This document shows, one piece after another, positions 29,711 to 40,477 of a stretch of DNA of 40,477 nt (position 1 is the first letter of the stretch; each line of letters opens with the position of its first letter). The DNA is from Phaeoceros laevis. Taxonomy: Eukaryota; Anthocerotophyta; Anthocerotopsida; Notothyladales. The stretch is from assembly GCA_049999765.1 (NCBI GenBank), contig JBNGIQ010009305.1, positions 91,565 to 132,041 on the forward strand, written 5' to 3'. Below the pieces are notes generated by a model. It searched no databases. It was not told where the DNA came from and saw only the letters and a program-made list of their open reading frames with translations. The translations under genes were made by a program, and so were the position numbers.

Positions 29711-32700
29711 GGATAAAGAAAACAACCCCCTGTCGCCTCCTAGTGCCCCCTCTTCTGGAGACGAAACATCGGCAATTGAGTTCCCTAAGCTTCAAGAGGG
29801 CCAGGAAGGAAAGGAAAGCTGGTTTCCTACCCCTGATGGTGACTATGCAAAGCAATTCGAGATGAAGGATTCTAGTGACGATGAGGCTGAGGATGATGCT
29901 GAGGACAAAGAAACGGGAAAGGGCAATAGTTTGCTGTTGAGGTCAGAGGACTCAGTAGGCTTGCCCCATCAATTTGAACTGTTAGTTGGATTTCCAGATG
30001 AGGACAGCCTACATGCTGTAACTATGCAAAGGGTCTCCATACCAAGCACTGATCCATCAGTTGTATCTGGTCTAGACCTTACAGGAGTGGTTCTGACTGA
30101 AACTGACATGGATACCACTGATTTAACTTCTGGGGATCTGAAGGATTCCAAACTAGGTGGAAGCCTTGGGCTTCCAAGTATGTCTTTGTTACAACCACTG
30201 AAGACTACAACTAGTGGAGAAGTAGGTGACGTGGAGGAAGTTCCAACAGCATTACCTGGGCCTGAGCTTGTTACCACATCAGCAATGTCAGGTGTTGGTT
30301 TGGGTGAGAACGAAATTCTTCAATTATCAGATGGAGATGCCGTGGCTGTTCAAGAGAACGAAGGGAATCTGGACAGCTTTGAGATGGATGTCAACCTAGG
30401 TTTGACAAGCCCAAGTTTGTCACAGGCCACAAATACTGTAGGTGATGACCAAGCAGCCGGGTTGAACTATGTTGCATTGCTGTCGACTGAACCAGAGCTC
30501 AATACGAAGGTGGAAGTAATAGACAAAGTAGTGTCAAAGTTGGAAGACAATGAGATTTCTCAAGCTGGCGAAGATGAGATTATTGCTGCAGAGAAAGGTT
30601 AGTAATTATTTGAAGAAATGCATCTGGGTGCAGTGCCGCATGAATTTCATAGTAAATTGCAGTCTGAGCTTGTTTTGGAATTGCAGGCATTGAAATATCT
30701 TTGTGTAGGCATTTGCTGAGACCAGGTATGGGAGTTGAAGCTGCTGCCAAGGCCTTCGATTCTCAAAAAATATTATTAGAGAACTTCAAGAAGTCGTCAG
30801 CTGCTATCACAGCAAACAGCAAATTAGTTGTAAAACTCTGTGGGCATATTACCCATGGACGACAGCAGCACCAATAGTATTAGGAATGCTTGCTTTTGGT
30901 CAAGTTATTATTCCTGAAGCAAATTTTGGAGGCGCAATCAAAGTTGAGGTTGCTGAGAGCAAAATGGCAGCAGGTGCTTTGGTTCCCACTGGCAGTGGTG
31001 GCTGGACTCTATGGCCGTTCACAAGCAGGAGGCAGAAATCGGCACAAAAGGGTAGTGTACCTCAAATGACAAAAAAAGAGCTATTAGCTGCAGCAGAAGC
31101 TGCAATTGAAAATCCTTTAACACAGGAGCTTTTGAGAAAGAATGGCTATTACAAGCGGCCGCGGAAGAACAAGGTGCGAACAAATGTGCCAACCTCAGAA
31201 CAGCTAGCGTCATTGAATCTGAAGGAGGGGAAGAATGCTATAACTTTTACATTCATAACTCGGGTGCTCGGCAAGCAGCAGGTTTGTGGTTGTCGCATTC
31301 AAGGCGTGTTTCAGTGCTGTGGGGTTGCATAATCCGTTGCCTTCGGCTAGTCTCCTCTGCATGCCTCTTTTGATACATTTTGTATTGAGATTCCAATTGC
31401 ATACTTATTTTGCCATCTTTCACAGGTGGATGCCCGTATTTACTTGTGGAAATGGAACACGAGAGTGGTTATTTCTGATGTAGATGGCACAATCACAAAG
31501 TAAGCTATTCTTGCTCACAACTGTTCAGATAGCAGCTTCAGCAACTATGTGGGTCCCTGAGCCAAATTCCAGAGTTCGTCTGAGCTTAGTACAAACTTTT
31601 TGGCAGGTCTGATGTACTGGGTCAGGTGATGTATTTGGTTGGAAAAGACTGGACACAATCAGGAGTGACACGCTTATTTTCTGCTATTAAGGTTTGTTTT
31701 TTGTGCAATTATACTTTTTTGCTGCCTGAATAGGTTATGACGGTGGATCTTTAGGTTACTGTAGAGAATTCATGATTTACGCTATTGAAGCTTCAGGGGT
31801 TCGTTTCAGTTGTAGTTTAGGCTATTTAAATGCCCTTTTACTGACTCATTTAAATGCCCTTTTATTGACTCAGAATCATTTAAGAACGTTTCACATTGTG
31901 TTTGTCTTTGGGTGACAGGAGAATGGTTACGAACTTATGTTTCTCAGTGCACGGTCAATATCTCAAGCCTACATCACTCGGCAATTTCTTCAGAATGTGA
32001 AGCAGGTGAAACCCCGCTATATTTCTTCAACTGAAATAAACATCTAAGCTTTATCCTAGGTGTAGACGTGGACTGGATTGATCATGAGAACGTAATCATC
32101 CTTTTTGTGCAGGATGGAGAATTTCTTCCTGACGGACCAGTTGTGATATCACCAGATGGGTTGTTTCCCTCTTTGTACAGAGAAGGTTAAACTCTAATCC
32201 TGGTTTTGCATCGGTGGGATAGGGCACATATTCATTCAACCATCATCTGTAAATGTGCCCTAAACGAATGGTTTGGACCTCTGCACGGATGCTAATTTCG
32301 TTTCAACTTTCTGGTCCTTTTCACAGTTATACGTAGGGCCCCACATGAATTCAAGATCGCATGCCTTCAGGTGAGCTTTGTCAACCCACTTAAACTAAAG
32401 GTAAGTCGATGGCAGGACACTTAGACAATGATGTTTGATGCCTGCAGGAAATCAAGTCTCTCTTTCCTGTTGAGGCTAACCCATTTTATGCTGGGTTCGG
32501 AAACCGTGAGACGGATGCCATCAGTTATCTTAACGTGGGAATTCCGAAGGGGAAGATTTTTACTATCAACCCCAAGGTGCTCACCACTCCTCGCCGGTAT
32601 ACTTTGTGTTTAAGTTTGAAGCCAACTGGCACAAGAGCGTGTCTCTGACGCAGCTTTTGCCTGACAGGGTGAGGTCATTGTCAACAACCGTGCTGATTTA

Positions 32701-33185
32701 AGGACTTACACCTCTCTTCACAAGTTGGTAGATGACATGTTCCCTCCAAAGACAACCGACTTAGTGGTAAGATCTTTTGGTGTAAGTTGCAAGTTTTAGG
32801 CTGTTTGCTGCTTACTGCACCTTTCTATTCACCATCAGGAGCATCGGGTCAATCTTCATCAGTCTGGCATCTCATATACAACGCAGAAACCAATTTTAGG
32901 CACTTGTGTATGACCGTAGATGTGGTCATTTGGCAGGAAGATTACAATTCTTGGAATTTTTGGAAAGTACCTCTACCAGATATTGAAGATGAAATTAGTA
33001 GTAAGAGGTAAGTCACAGGTTTTAAGCATGTCGTTGGATGTGCTGTGGACTTCGACCTTGCTAGTGGCATGTGCATGTTATCTCTCGTGTAACAGGCTGT
33101 AACTCACTGCTTTTCTTGTGGAACGTGGTAATTTGTTCTGTGTTTTTGCAGTGTGGCTCTCGTCACGAAAAAAAGTACCAAATAA
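29400..33185 (+). CDS. PAH: Phosphatidate phosphatase (lipin/PAH), with apparent 1-bp frameshift
   Basis: Eleven exons: 29400-30597, 30687-31281, 31426-31499, 31607-31691, 31919-32005, 32113-32185, 32327-32370, 32448-32576, 32668-32766, 32937-33007, 33152-33185; about 829 aa if the frame is kept. The N-LIP domain ([32 protein letters not shown]) is followed by a long acidic linker. The C-terminal HAD-like catalytic domain has DVDGT at the exon 3 end ([14 protein letters not shown]) and [42 protein letters not shown] and [13 protein letters not shown]. It dephosphorylates phosphatidate to diacylglycerol at the ER for lipid synthesis and membrane control. In exon 2, LVVKLCG and [10 protein letters not shown], adjacent in the family, are in different frames. 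One base is missing at the ggg of 30842-30844; adding one base also makes exon 2 phases close. Confidence 0.93.
29640..29717 (+). repeat. 39-bp in-frame tandem duplication in PAH exon 1
   Basis: Copies 29640-29678 and 29679-29717 encode [13 protein letters not shown] and [13 protein letters not shown] directly after the N-LIP domain. The DNA copies differ at many third positions, so the duplication is not recent. Copy 2 holds the right arm of the 34-bp inverted repeat. Confidence 0.9.
31824..31871 (+). repeat. 24-bp direct repeat in a PAH intron
   Basis: 31824-31847 and 31848-31871 are two adjacent copies differing at one base (C versus T). They lie in the intron before the exon at 31919. 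Confidence 0.85.
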
Positions 33186-34449
33186 GGTACTCAATTAGGA
33201 AATCGGACAGCAGCTGTCGAAGCACTGTACAAGCAGCACAACTTCAGGATAGGTTGCTTGAGCAGGTCAGCTTAGTGTACAGTATGGTAACTTTGGCTGC
33301 TGTGGTCGGGAACTTGTAGAAAATTGTAGAGCGTATTGAAGGTTATTCGTAGAGATCGGATCCTTGTGGGTCCACATTTAAGGTTTGCCAAATGCTTCAG
33401 AGACGCTGCTAGGTGTTCTCTGCCCAGGAAGTCAACTTTGGAAGATAGGGGTTATTCTCGGGCATGTATTTTGACCAAAGAATGCAAGAAAGTGTACCAT
33501 CGACTGGCAATAGTCATGGTGAGTTGACAATTGACGATTATTAATATTATTTGCACAGAATCGACGTTGTACTATCTGGATAGAGACCCTTTGTACAAGT
33601 TTTATACCCAGTGGTGGCAGTGAAAGGTTATGGATCTGAAAATGTATGGTACATGATGCTCAGTTCAGGGCATTGCTGCAGCTGAAAGAAGAGACCAGAG
33701 ATTTCGACGACAAAGCCACACCTGCTGGTCAACTGTGCAGTCAAAGGTGAGACCTTTGACCTGTATTAGCCATACTAACCTGACTTGTGAACTTTACTGC
33801 CAAATTACTTTGCTGATTGCATGAGACCTGAATGGCTGCAGACAATCCCTTCACGACACTTTGCTCCTGGAGTCCGCGAATGGGCGGTCCGCAACGTCGT
33901 AGTCACACTAGACTGACAGCTGTCAAGGAAGTCATCCTCACACAAGCATGAACAGTACCGAGTGTGTGGACATGTCTCCAGCCCATTTGCCAGACTCGGT
34001 GCCATCCTTATCTGTCCAGCTTTTTTGCTACTTATCTGATTGATTGCTTGTCCATGCAACAGGCTGGCTTGCATCTATGGCAACGGGGTGTACAACACGT
34101 GCCACCTTGAGGACAGATCGTTGGACCATTGCCTACCGAATCTTCTTCTTTCAGAATCCGTATCGGAACGATGGTCGGTGACCAGAATGGAAACAGGAGC
34201 AACTGGAAGAAGAACAATTTGGAAAGCTTGATGGGTGCGGGGGCCGCATTCTCGCTTGTGAACAACAGATCGACAACAGTGCTCTGATGCAGCGTCTTCT
34301 AGACTATTAAGTTGCATGGTAACTTGCATTCGACCAGTGATCTCGACCTGCCTGGGAGTCGTTTGCGGACCTTGTAGAGATAAGCCTTATTTCCAGTGCC
34401 GAGCGGGATAGTGGTGCGGTAGGTGCATCGTTTTGTTTTTACCCTTCTG
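33186..34449. other. Convergent 3' intergenic region PAH / VPS53
   Basis: 1.26 kb between stop codons. The open frames are short and show no family resemblance. The PAH 3' UTR presumably occupies part. I see nothing else to annotate. Confidence 0.4.
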
Positions 34450-37400
34450 CTAAGAAGTGAAGAGCTTGCGGAAAGTTCCCTCTTTCTTAGCAGCTCCTTC
34501 TTTGGCTGACTCTGCTAACTGGAAAATCCGTTTCAACCCTGTTGCAGAAGCAGCTGCCGCCGCTGCTGCGGCTTTCGCAATCATGGCATCTTTTGAAGCC
34601 CCTCCCAAGGGTATTGGGGACTGCAGACTTGGGGCCACTCCTTGGCTTGTGGAAGCTGAGGCAGCAGCGCCTCCTCCACCACGCCGGCTGTAGGAATCTA
34701 GCAGTGATTGCTGGTCTTGCCTCCTCAAACCCTGCACACTCCAGCGTCGCATTCAGCTTCCTGGGCATTCTAAAAGCAGGTCGGCCAAGTATTTAGCATC
34801 ACTTGTTTCATCAGGACTGCCGAACCTTCAGATCCAGTATGCGCTGAAAGTCTGCAGCTGTGCCCTCTGGCAACAGAGCTTGATATGTGTCTGCTATGGC
34901 CTCGACGGGTGATAAAATAACCTAGAAATCATCGGAGAGCCCAATGACATTGCAGCTTGAAGCAGTCCAGGATGAACTGAAGTCAGTGGGAACCATGCAT
35001 TCCTCGTGTACCTTGAGAAGAGCTTCCGCCTTTGCAATCTCTCGAGTCACGTACTTACTGTAGGCGGGTGGAGTGCTTGTCTGCATGGATGGCTCCAGGG
35101 ATGTGGGTCAGCCAATTGTCAAGAAACGCGCAGCTGTCCGAAACCACAAGGAACGGGATTTCTCACCTGACTACCAAGGGAGGGTATCTCGAGTAAAAGG
35201 GTCTTCACTGCTTGTGTGTCAAGTAGCAACTGCACAAAAGGCCAAGAGCAACATGTCAATGGAGCTATGGGCAAAAGACAGATCCTATGAGGGAGTGGAA
35301 CTGGACGCACCTGTTGAGCTCCTGTCTCGGATATTCGCCTGCATTTGTAGATACTGTACTGGAATCTCGGAGCGAAAGATGCTGACAGCTGAATACTATG
35401 TGCTCAGTCTTATGAGGCTTAAGCTTGTTGTGATTGGGATGTTCACTGAGTAGAAAGCGGGAGCAAACATTCCGTACCTTGTCGATGAGAAATTGGAAGA
35501 ACACAGGTGATAAGAGGGCAGCAATAGAAGGAATACTGTTCGAGAGGACGTGGCTGATTGCAGTCACGTAACTGCCCAGACAAACTGGATTAGCGGAAGT
35601 TGCCTTAAGGCCTACTGCCAGGAGCAAACAGGATTGAAATATGTCGGTAAAAGACAGCACTGGAACTTATGTTCCACAATAACCGCACAGAGGTACAGGT
35701 GCATACTCGGACTGATCTCCTACAGAGTCGATTGAGGCCCAATTCAGCCTCGTCATATTTGCAAGCTCAATATCAAGCTTAGTCTCGATCCCTATCACCA
35801 AAGTGGAAAGAGCCTTGGTTGTTACAGCTGAGAACTCGCCCTGCACGTACCTGAAACATGAATGACTGTTGCAAAAGAGATGTGCACCAGTTCCGTTGAC
35901 CTTTGCCAAATTACCTCAATGTACAAAAACTCACAGGACTGGTTCGACTACCTGCTCATCCGACACGTCAATTTTATCAGCAAATTGAGAATCAATTGCT
36001 CTGGACATGCTGTCCGCTAATTGACCAACCTGAGAAGATTGTCAAGGAAATCAGTTCAGAGACTCTAGTGAACTTCTGGTCACATCAGGGATGGTAATTG
36101 AAGTAGGCCTCTTCTTACTGTGTCCTGGCAATATTCTGCTGTGTTCACAATGAAGCACATGATCCTCTCGTCCCTGTCACTCATCTGGTCAACTAATGGT
36201 GTTACTCATCATTACTCCTGAAAGCAGATTGGACCATATAAAGCTTTTCGAAAACCACTTGTACAAAAGAGGGCTCACCCTGAGAATCCTATCGGTGCCA
36301 GTTGCACTTGCAACTAGGCCAGTTTCTGCTCTTGGAAACCGCATTGTCAGTCTGACAGCATAGGCTTGAAGGACACGTTGAAAGACCTACGATCATCGTC
36401 CAAAGAACAGAAAGCATCAAAATCACAAACGAGAACAGCACGTGGCCATTTAGTTGTGGGGCTTCAAAGGTTCATAAGATGATTCATTGAACGTTTAGGG
36501 AAGAGATGCAGTGAGGTACCTTATAAAGGCTGAACAAGGTATGGCTCTTAGTCAGTGCAGTACACCTCCTGAAGCTTTTTTTGATGTGGAGAAATATCTG
36601 CCTTAAGTTGAATGTTTTTCAGCCCCAGCTCAAAACATAAGATCTTCTAGAGGCGGATGACAATTTCAATCTCATTATTCCTAAACGGGTGTTCATGAGG
36701 ATCATTATGAGTTACCTGTGAGCTGCTAATTAAAATATTTGTCTGGCTACCGGGCTCAGGTTCCCATGTCTCCTCCTAACATATCAGTGTAAGAATTCAG
36801 TTGAAGGTCATCAATTGAACGACTCAGAAAAGAGAGACCAGTAGCTGGCCACCTGAATAAGCTTCTCAAGGGTTTCCATGAGATTTCTCTCTTCCAGTTC
36901 GACATAAGAACCCAGATGTGGCTCAAAACAAGATGAGATAACGCCATTGAAGTCAAATTGCATTGCAACCTGGGAGGACAAAAGAGTCAGAACCTCAGAC
37001 ATCTACGTTCATGGATACATGAAAGACTTTGTGCCAAGCAAAGGTCAGTCTTGCCGTACAGCTATAGCGAGCCCTGCACTGCCCTTCCTTTTTGGATCTT
37101 GGGACAGTCGTCTCTGGGCCACATCCATTTCGTGAACCACAGTTGAGAGCAAGCCATATAGGTCTGAAATGAGCTTGGTCTATTGGTCTAACTAGCACCT
37201 ATAGTAGGTACAGTATACTGGGTAAAATAAATCAGGTCATACCTTTGCAGCAAGCTCGAGTTCGTACTTTTTCCTGATTGCTGAAGCACTCTGAGCATCT
37301 ACCCCATCATCGTCTGAGTCCTCATCAGAATCATCTTTTCTCGCTCTAGGGCCACCAAAACCTTCCACGAGGTCTTGTTCAAACTCTATAGTTCTCTGCA

Positions 37401-39529
37401 TTGCCTGCATATAGAATGTCACAGCATCAGCATGAACTGGTGATGAGTACTTGTTCAAGAGCTCAAGAACAGCAGACTCACACACCTGGAGCACTGTGGC
37501 GACGTCTGGTTTTTCTGTTCCTGCATCCAAGATCTCCATGATATTTGCTCTGGTTGTCATACTGATCAGATGGCAATGCAAATTGCAACCATCTAGACAT
37601 CCAGCAAACCAAGTATCTAGCTACCACTGAGTCTTGTTTGGACAGATGAGGAAGATCTCTGACAGAAAAAAGTACAATAGGTACGCTCACCTTGTTAATT
37701 TGCAGAATTGCATGCACAATAAATATGTTACTCGCCAAGCTGGAGGGAAAATCTGCCAGACTTCCTGATTATCTTTTAACTTGCGCTTCAACCAGGCATA
37801 TCGGCGTTCTGCTTTGTCGAGTCTGGCTACCTCTGCTCACGTATGAAATATTTTGCTTCAACAGAAATTTCCTTTGGACGTCCCTAGTGAGGTACTGAGT
37901 CCCGTATTTCAGATTTCAGCAATCAAGTATCGCTTTCAATTTGTACCTGTTCCTTGAAAGATCTGCTGATAAGCGATCAGTTCCTTGGTACATATGTTCC
38001 TAATGATCTCTTCTCGGGTGGCAGAATCCAAGGCATCCACTACTAAACACGCATCTTTAAGCTGCTTCATCAGTTGTGGATCGTCCTTGAGCCCAGCTGT
38101 TCCTAAACTGCAGACCAACACCTTATTAGCGAGAGTGCCTCCAAAGACATACGTTTCACTCACTGGAACCCCAATCTGAGAAATAGAAAGGAGGACCAAA
38201 ACATTTACTGGGGAGTTGATCAGGCAACTGATTGAAGTACTTTACGATGTTTTCACTGATTAGGAGTATGACATCGGNNNNNNNNNNATTGAAGTACTTT
38301 ACGATGTTTTCACTGATTAGGAGTATGACATCGGATGAGGGTCCTTTACTAAGAAAACTCAGCCGAAACACTTGACTTTAATGCTGCTTTGCTCAGCTTG
38401 TATTTCTCTCTTAGTTGATTGATTTTGGCTATGTCCTTGTAAGCGTCAAAATGAGTGCATAGCTGGTTGACAGCCTGTACAACATGGAGTAGGTCACTAG
38501 CAGTTTGCAAAACGAAAGTACCAGGTCCCCAAGTATGAAGGTGTATATCCACTCCCAATGCTCGTCAGTGAGGGTGATCAACAACCTCCAATTGGCCTGC
38601 TGCCTCTCTGTAGTGGCGCTTGGCTGCCATTTCTTGCAGCTGTTCCACAGCTGTAACTGAGGCAAAATGAAAGCAGGTTCAAGGTGAAGCGGCAGTGTAT
38701 GGCGCCATAAGATCCCTCCAACTCCTCAAACAACGCATACCAAGCATTGCAATCCGATGAAGAGCCGTTATTGTGGTGGTGATGTGTTTCTTAGCAGAGT
38801 CCAACTTTTTGATGTCCCTACATAGATCTTGCACTAAGACTTCACTCTCATCCGCTTGTGATCTGAACGCTTTGATTTTTTGAGTAAGCTCCTGGCATCT
38901 TAACAAGTCAAATTATGTCCACCCTCATCCTGCATTCCACAGTGACATGACCAGTAGCCTTCATGATTTCAAGGCAGAGTGTCAAATCTAACCGTGATCG
39001 CCTCTGTTGCTGATGCCAAGTCCTCCTTGGCTTTAGTTCCCGATGTACTCTGCCAAAAATACCTAGTGAGATTTAGTTGGTGTATCCCAAAAATACCTGG
39101 TAAGATTTAGTTGGTGTATGGTCTGTTGGTATCAACTCTGAGGTATGCAATAGCGAACACAACGGGCCCCAAGTTGTTTGTGTGCAAACCTGTTGTCGTA
39201 CAGCCTGTAGCACTTGGGCATCTATCCGTCTTACCCTTTTCCGCAATTTGTCTATCAGGGGTTCCACTGCCACCAAAGATGCTTCTGCATTGTATAGAGA
39301 AGCTACAAAAATCAAAACAGTTCTTGATGATACGAATTCAGACATCTGGTACTCAAGACCCACCGTCAGGGAAGAGGTTATTGATGAATCCAAGAGTTGT
39401 AGCAGTTGGTGTAGCCGAAATCGGACTTGGGGCAGCAGGAGTAGGAGTTGATTGAAAGAGGTTGCTGATGAACTGCAAGGGGGAGCGCGAAGTCGGCTTT
39501 TTGGGGGGAGGGTTTGCAGATTCTGTCAT
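34450..39529 (-). CDS. VPS53: VPS53, subunit of GARP/EARP tethering complexes
   Basis: Twenty-three exons on the minus strand close in phase to about 836 aa, matching plant VPS53. Exons: 39529-39364, 39284-39190, 39049-38993, 38891-38741, 38650-38586, 38474-38350, 38107-37947, 37832-37691, 37549-37486, 37404-37243, 36969-36853, 36775-36716, 36597-36520, 36386-36279, 36184-36119, 36029-35952, 35840-35707, 35571-35478, 35388-35311, 35229-35167, 35080-35012, 34921-34826, 34731-34450. Landmarks: FINNLFPDEASLVAVEPLID, CRDIKKLDSAKKHITTTITA, NQLCTHFDAYKDIAKINQLR, ACLVVDALDSATREEII, ISSCFEPHLGSYVELEERN, FSAVTTKALSTLVIGIE, LLLDTQAVKTLLLEIPSLG and C-terminal TFRKLFTS. It tethers endosome-derived vesicles at the trans-Golgi. 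A coiled-coil N-terminal half is typical. The 38278-38287 gap is intronic and harmless. The start could instead be the ATG at 39562. Confidence 0.94.
38231..38334. repeat. Identical 47-bp sequences on both sides of a 10-N gap
   Basis: 38231-38277 and 38288-38334 are identical and separated only by ten Ns (38278-38287). This is the pattern left when overlapping contig ends are joined without merging, so it is probably an assembly artefact. It lies in the VPS53 intron between exons 38474-38350 and 38107-37947. Confidence 0.9.
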
Positions 39530-39755
39530 TGAGACGAAGCCAGAGCTCCAGAAGATGGTCAAACTGTTTCGTCACTTGCTTTTGTTCCCTGCAACGAGCT
39601 GGTGAACCTGTCTCATCATTGGGCCAACTTAGTATTTGGAGAGATGCGCATATTAGGTTGCGTGCTCCTGGTTAGGGGAGGAGCCAGCCCTTCATGCTTT
39701 GATTCCAAGAATTTCCTAAAGAAAATCAAGAACAAGAACAATCCTTCAATCCTAT

Positions 39756-39989
39756 TCAATCCTCAAACGTGGCCTTTGTTCGAGTCTGTCTTTGGAGGGC
39801 AATCTGCATCAATCCATCAAAGTCATTATCCTTGATTGCAACAGTTCCAACCCGCTTCAATCTCAGTCCAGCGTACACATTCTTGAAAACAAAGCCGGCT
39901 TTGGACTTCTTTGTAACACTGCAAGACAACACTTTATCCATGTCTTTCACCCACTGCCGGTGTGAAATCGGGTTTGGCGCATCTGGATC
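39756..39989 (-). CDS. 3'-terminal exon of an unidentified gene (partial)
   Basis: An open minus-strand stretch reads from a possible acceptor (aaatag, exon from 39989) through HRQWVKDMDKVLSCSVTKK, a hydrophobic/basic run (GFVFKNVYAGLRLKRVGTVA) and IKDNDFDGLMQIALQRQ to a stop at 39756-39758. The composition looks coding, but I do not recognise the family. The rest of the gene would lie to the right, where I see no continuation before the window ends. It sits 226 bp upstream of the VPS53 ATG on the same strand. It could also be a fragment of a mobile element. Confidence 0.35.
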   Translation of the reverse strand, partial: DPDAPNPISHRQWVKDMDKVLSCSVTKKSKAGFVFKNVYAGLRLKRVGTVAIKDNDFDGLMQIALQRQTRTKATFED

Positions 39990-40376
39990 CTATTTAGCCT
40001 AATACATGCCTAATATTTACCCTATGAAGGAAACTTAGCAAAGTATGTTCAATTGGACTTGTATGCAATTAATCATTAATTTCATTCACCCTAGTGAGCA
40101 CAATGCGGGTTACATACTCTTGCTTCCCTCATCCACCAATGTGCATGTTTTTACTAGTAGGTTTTCTGTGTCCTTTGGGGATACGCTTAGGTCTTTTGTG
40201 TTCTTTAGCTCTCTACCGTGACTAGTCTCTAGAAGCCTACAAAAAAAACCTAGTAACAACATGCACTAGAGATGGACTAGAGATGGTCTAGTGTATATCA
40301 TCTCTTCAATGAGAATCGCCGCACTATGCTGGGATGAACCCATTAGGTGTCATATGTCCTAGTTGTATGCCTCCGT
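39990..40376. other. Unassigned right-edge sequence
   Basis: AT-rich DNA with a small direct repeat (actagagatgg, 40266-40287 area) and no supported gene. With the tandem repeat that follows it may be the edge of a repetitive element, but no terminal repeats or coding domains are visible within the window. Confidence 0.35.
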
Positions 40377-40477
40377 CCGTGTTTGTGTTCGTTTTTACGT
40401 GTAACTTTTTGTTTGCCCAAGTGTTTTTCTCCGTGTTTGTGTTCGTTTTTACGTGTAACCTTTTGATTGCCCAAGTG
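40377..40477. repeat. 54-bp-period tandem repeat running off the window
   Basis: Copies at 40377-40423 and 40431-40477 share ccgtgtttgtgttcgttttt and the following acgtgtaac(t/c)ttttg and gcccaagtg segments, with only a couple of differences. The period is 54 bp. The array reaches the window edge and may continue. Confidence 0.85.

Noticed and set aside
40200-40477. LTR retrotransposon end at the right edge
   Set aside because: Only a 54-bp-period repeat and AT-rich DNA are visible. There is no primer-binding site, polypurine tract, target duplication or coding domain within the window.
1-40477. CRISPR arrays, operons or a specialised-metabolite gene cluster
   Set aside because: The window is eukaryotic nuclear DNA with unrelated housekeeping genes. 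No array of spaced repeats and no set of linked biosynthetic enzymes is present.

Overview
This is nuclear DNA from a land plant. It has GT-AG introns, mostly 46-200 bp, and plant-type genes: a plastid ribosome recycling factor, the LUG-partner co-regulator SEUSS, a PLS-class PPR protein, Bet v 1/MLP proteins and a plant phosphatidate phosphatase. Gene spacing is tight (about 12 genes in 40 kb). A long intronless PPR gene built from near-identical blocks suggests a non-seed plant with an expanded PPR family, such as a hornwort or lycophyte. That placement is inference and I cannot name the species.

Layout, left to right: a repeat-bearing flank (1-1293); a tandem pair of Bet v 1-like genes (1294-3289, +); a small secreted Cys-rich protein whose frame stays open past its TAG (4169-4600, +); plastid RRF (7170-5317, -) head to head with ribosomal protein eL33/RPL35A (7404-8249, +); the m6A writer subunit MTA/METTL3 (11864-8585, -, with a 100-N gap in its coding region); a PHIP1-like two-RRM protein (12500-13690, +); SEUSS (19097-14572, -); an inverted partial copy of SEUSS exon 1 (19890-20318, +) placed directly before a large PPR gene (20365-23994, +); a small Lys-rich protein (24406-25038, +) followed after 54 bp by an intronless palmitoyl-protein thioesterase (25093-26109, +); a UBE3D-type E3 ligase (29220-27619, -) head to head with phosphatidate phosphatase PAH/lipin (29400-33185, +); VPS53 of GARP/EARP (39529-34450, -); and the 3' end of an unidentified gene (about 39989-39756, -).

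The genes are mostly unrelated housekeeping functions and do not form a pathway or cluster. Three divergent pairs share short intergenic regions: RRF/RPL35A (233 bp), UBE3D/PAH (179 bp) and SEUSS/SEUSS-copy (792 bp). Exon structures were built by hand from reading frames, splice dinucleotides and remembered family sequence, and the exon phases close for every multi-exon model except PAH. PAH needs one extra base near 30841-30844.

The least ordinary observations are: (1) the SEUSS exon-1 copy abutting a 5'-truncated PPR gene, a possible chimeric gene; (2) a perfect 34-bp inverted repeat between the UBE3D/PAH intergenic region and the PAH coding exon, bracketing the PAH start codon; (3) the 351-bp modular periodicity of the PPR gene and its degenerate DYW stub; (4) the 54-bp spacing between two co-directional genes; (5) the in-frame continuation past a stop in the secreted protein. 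I did not find a clearly new multi-gene system.
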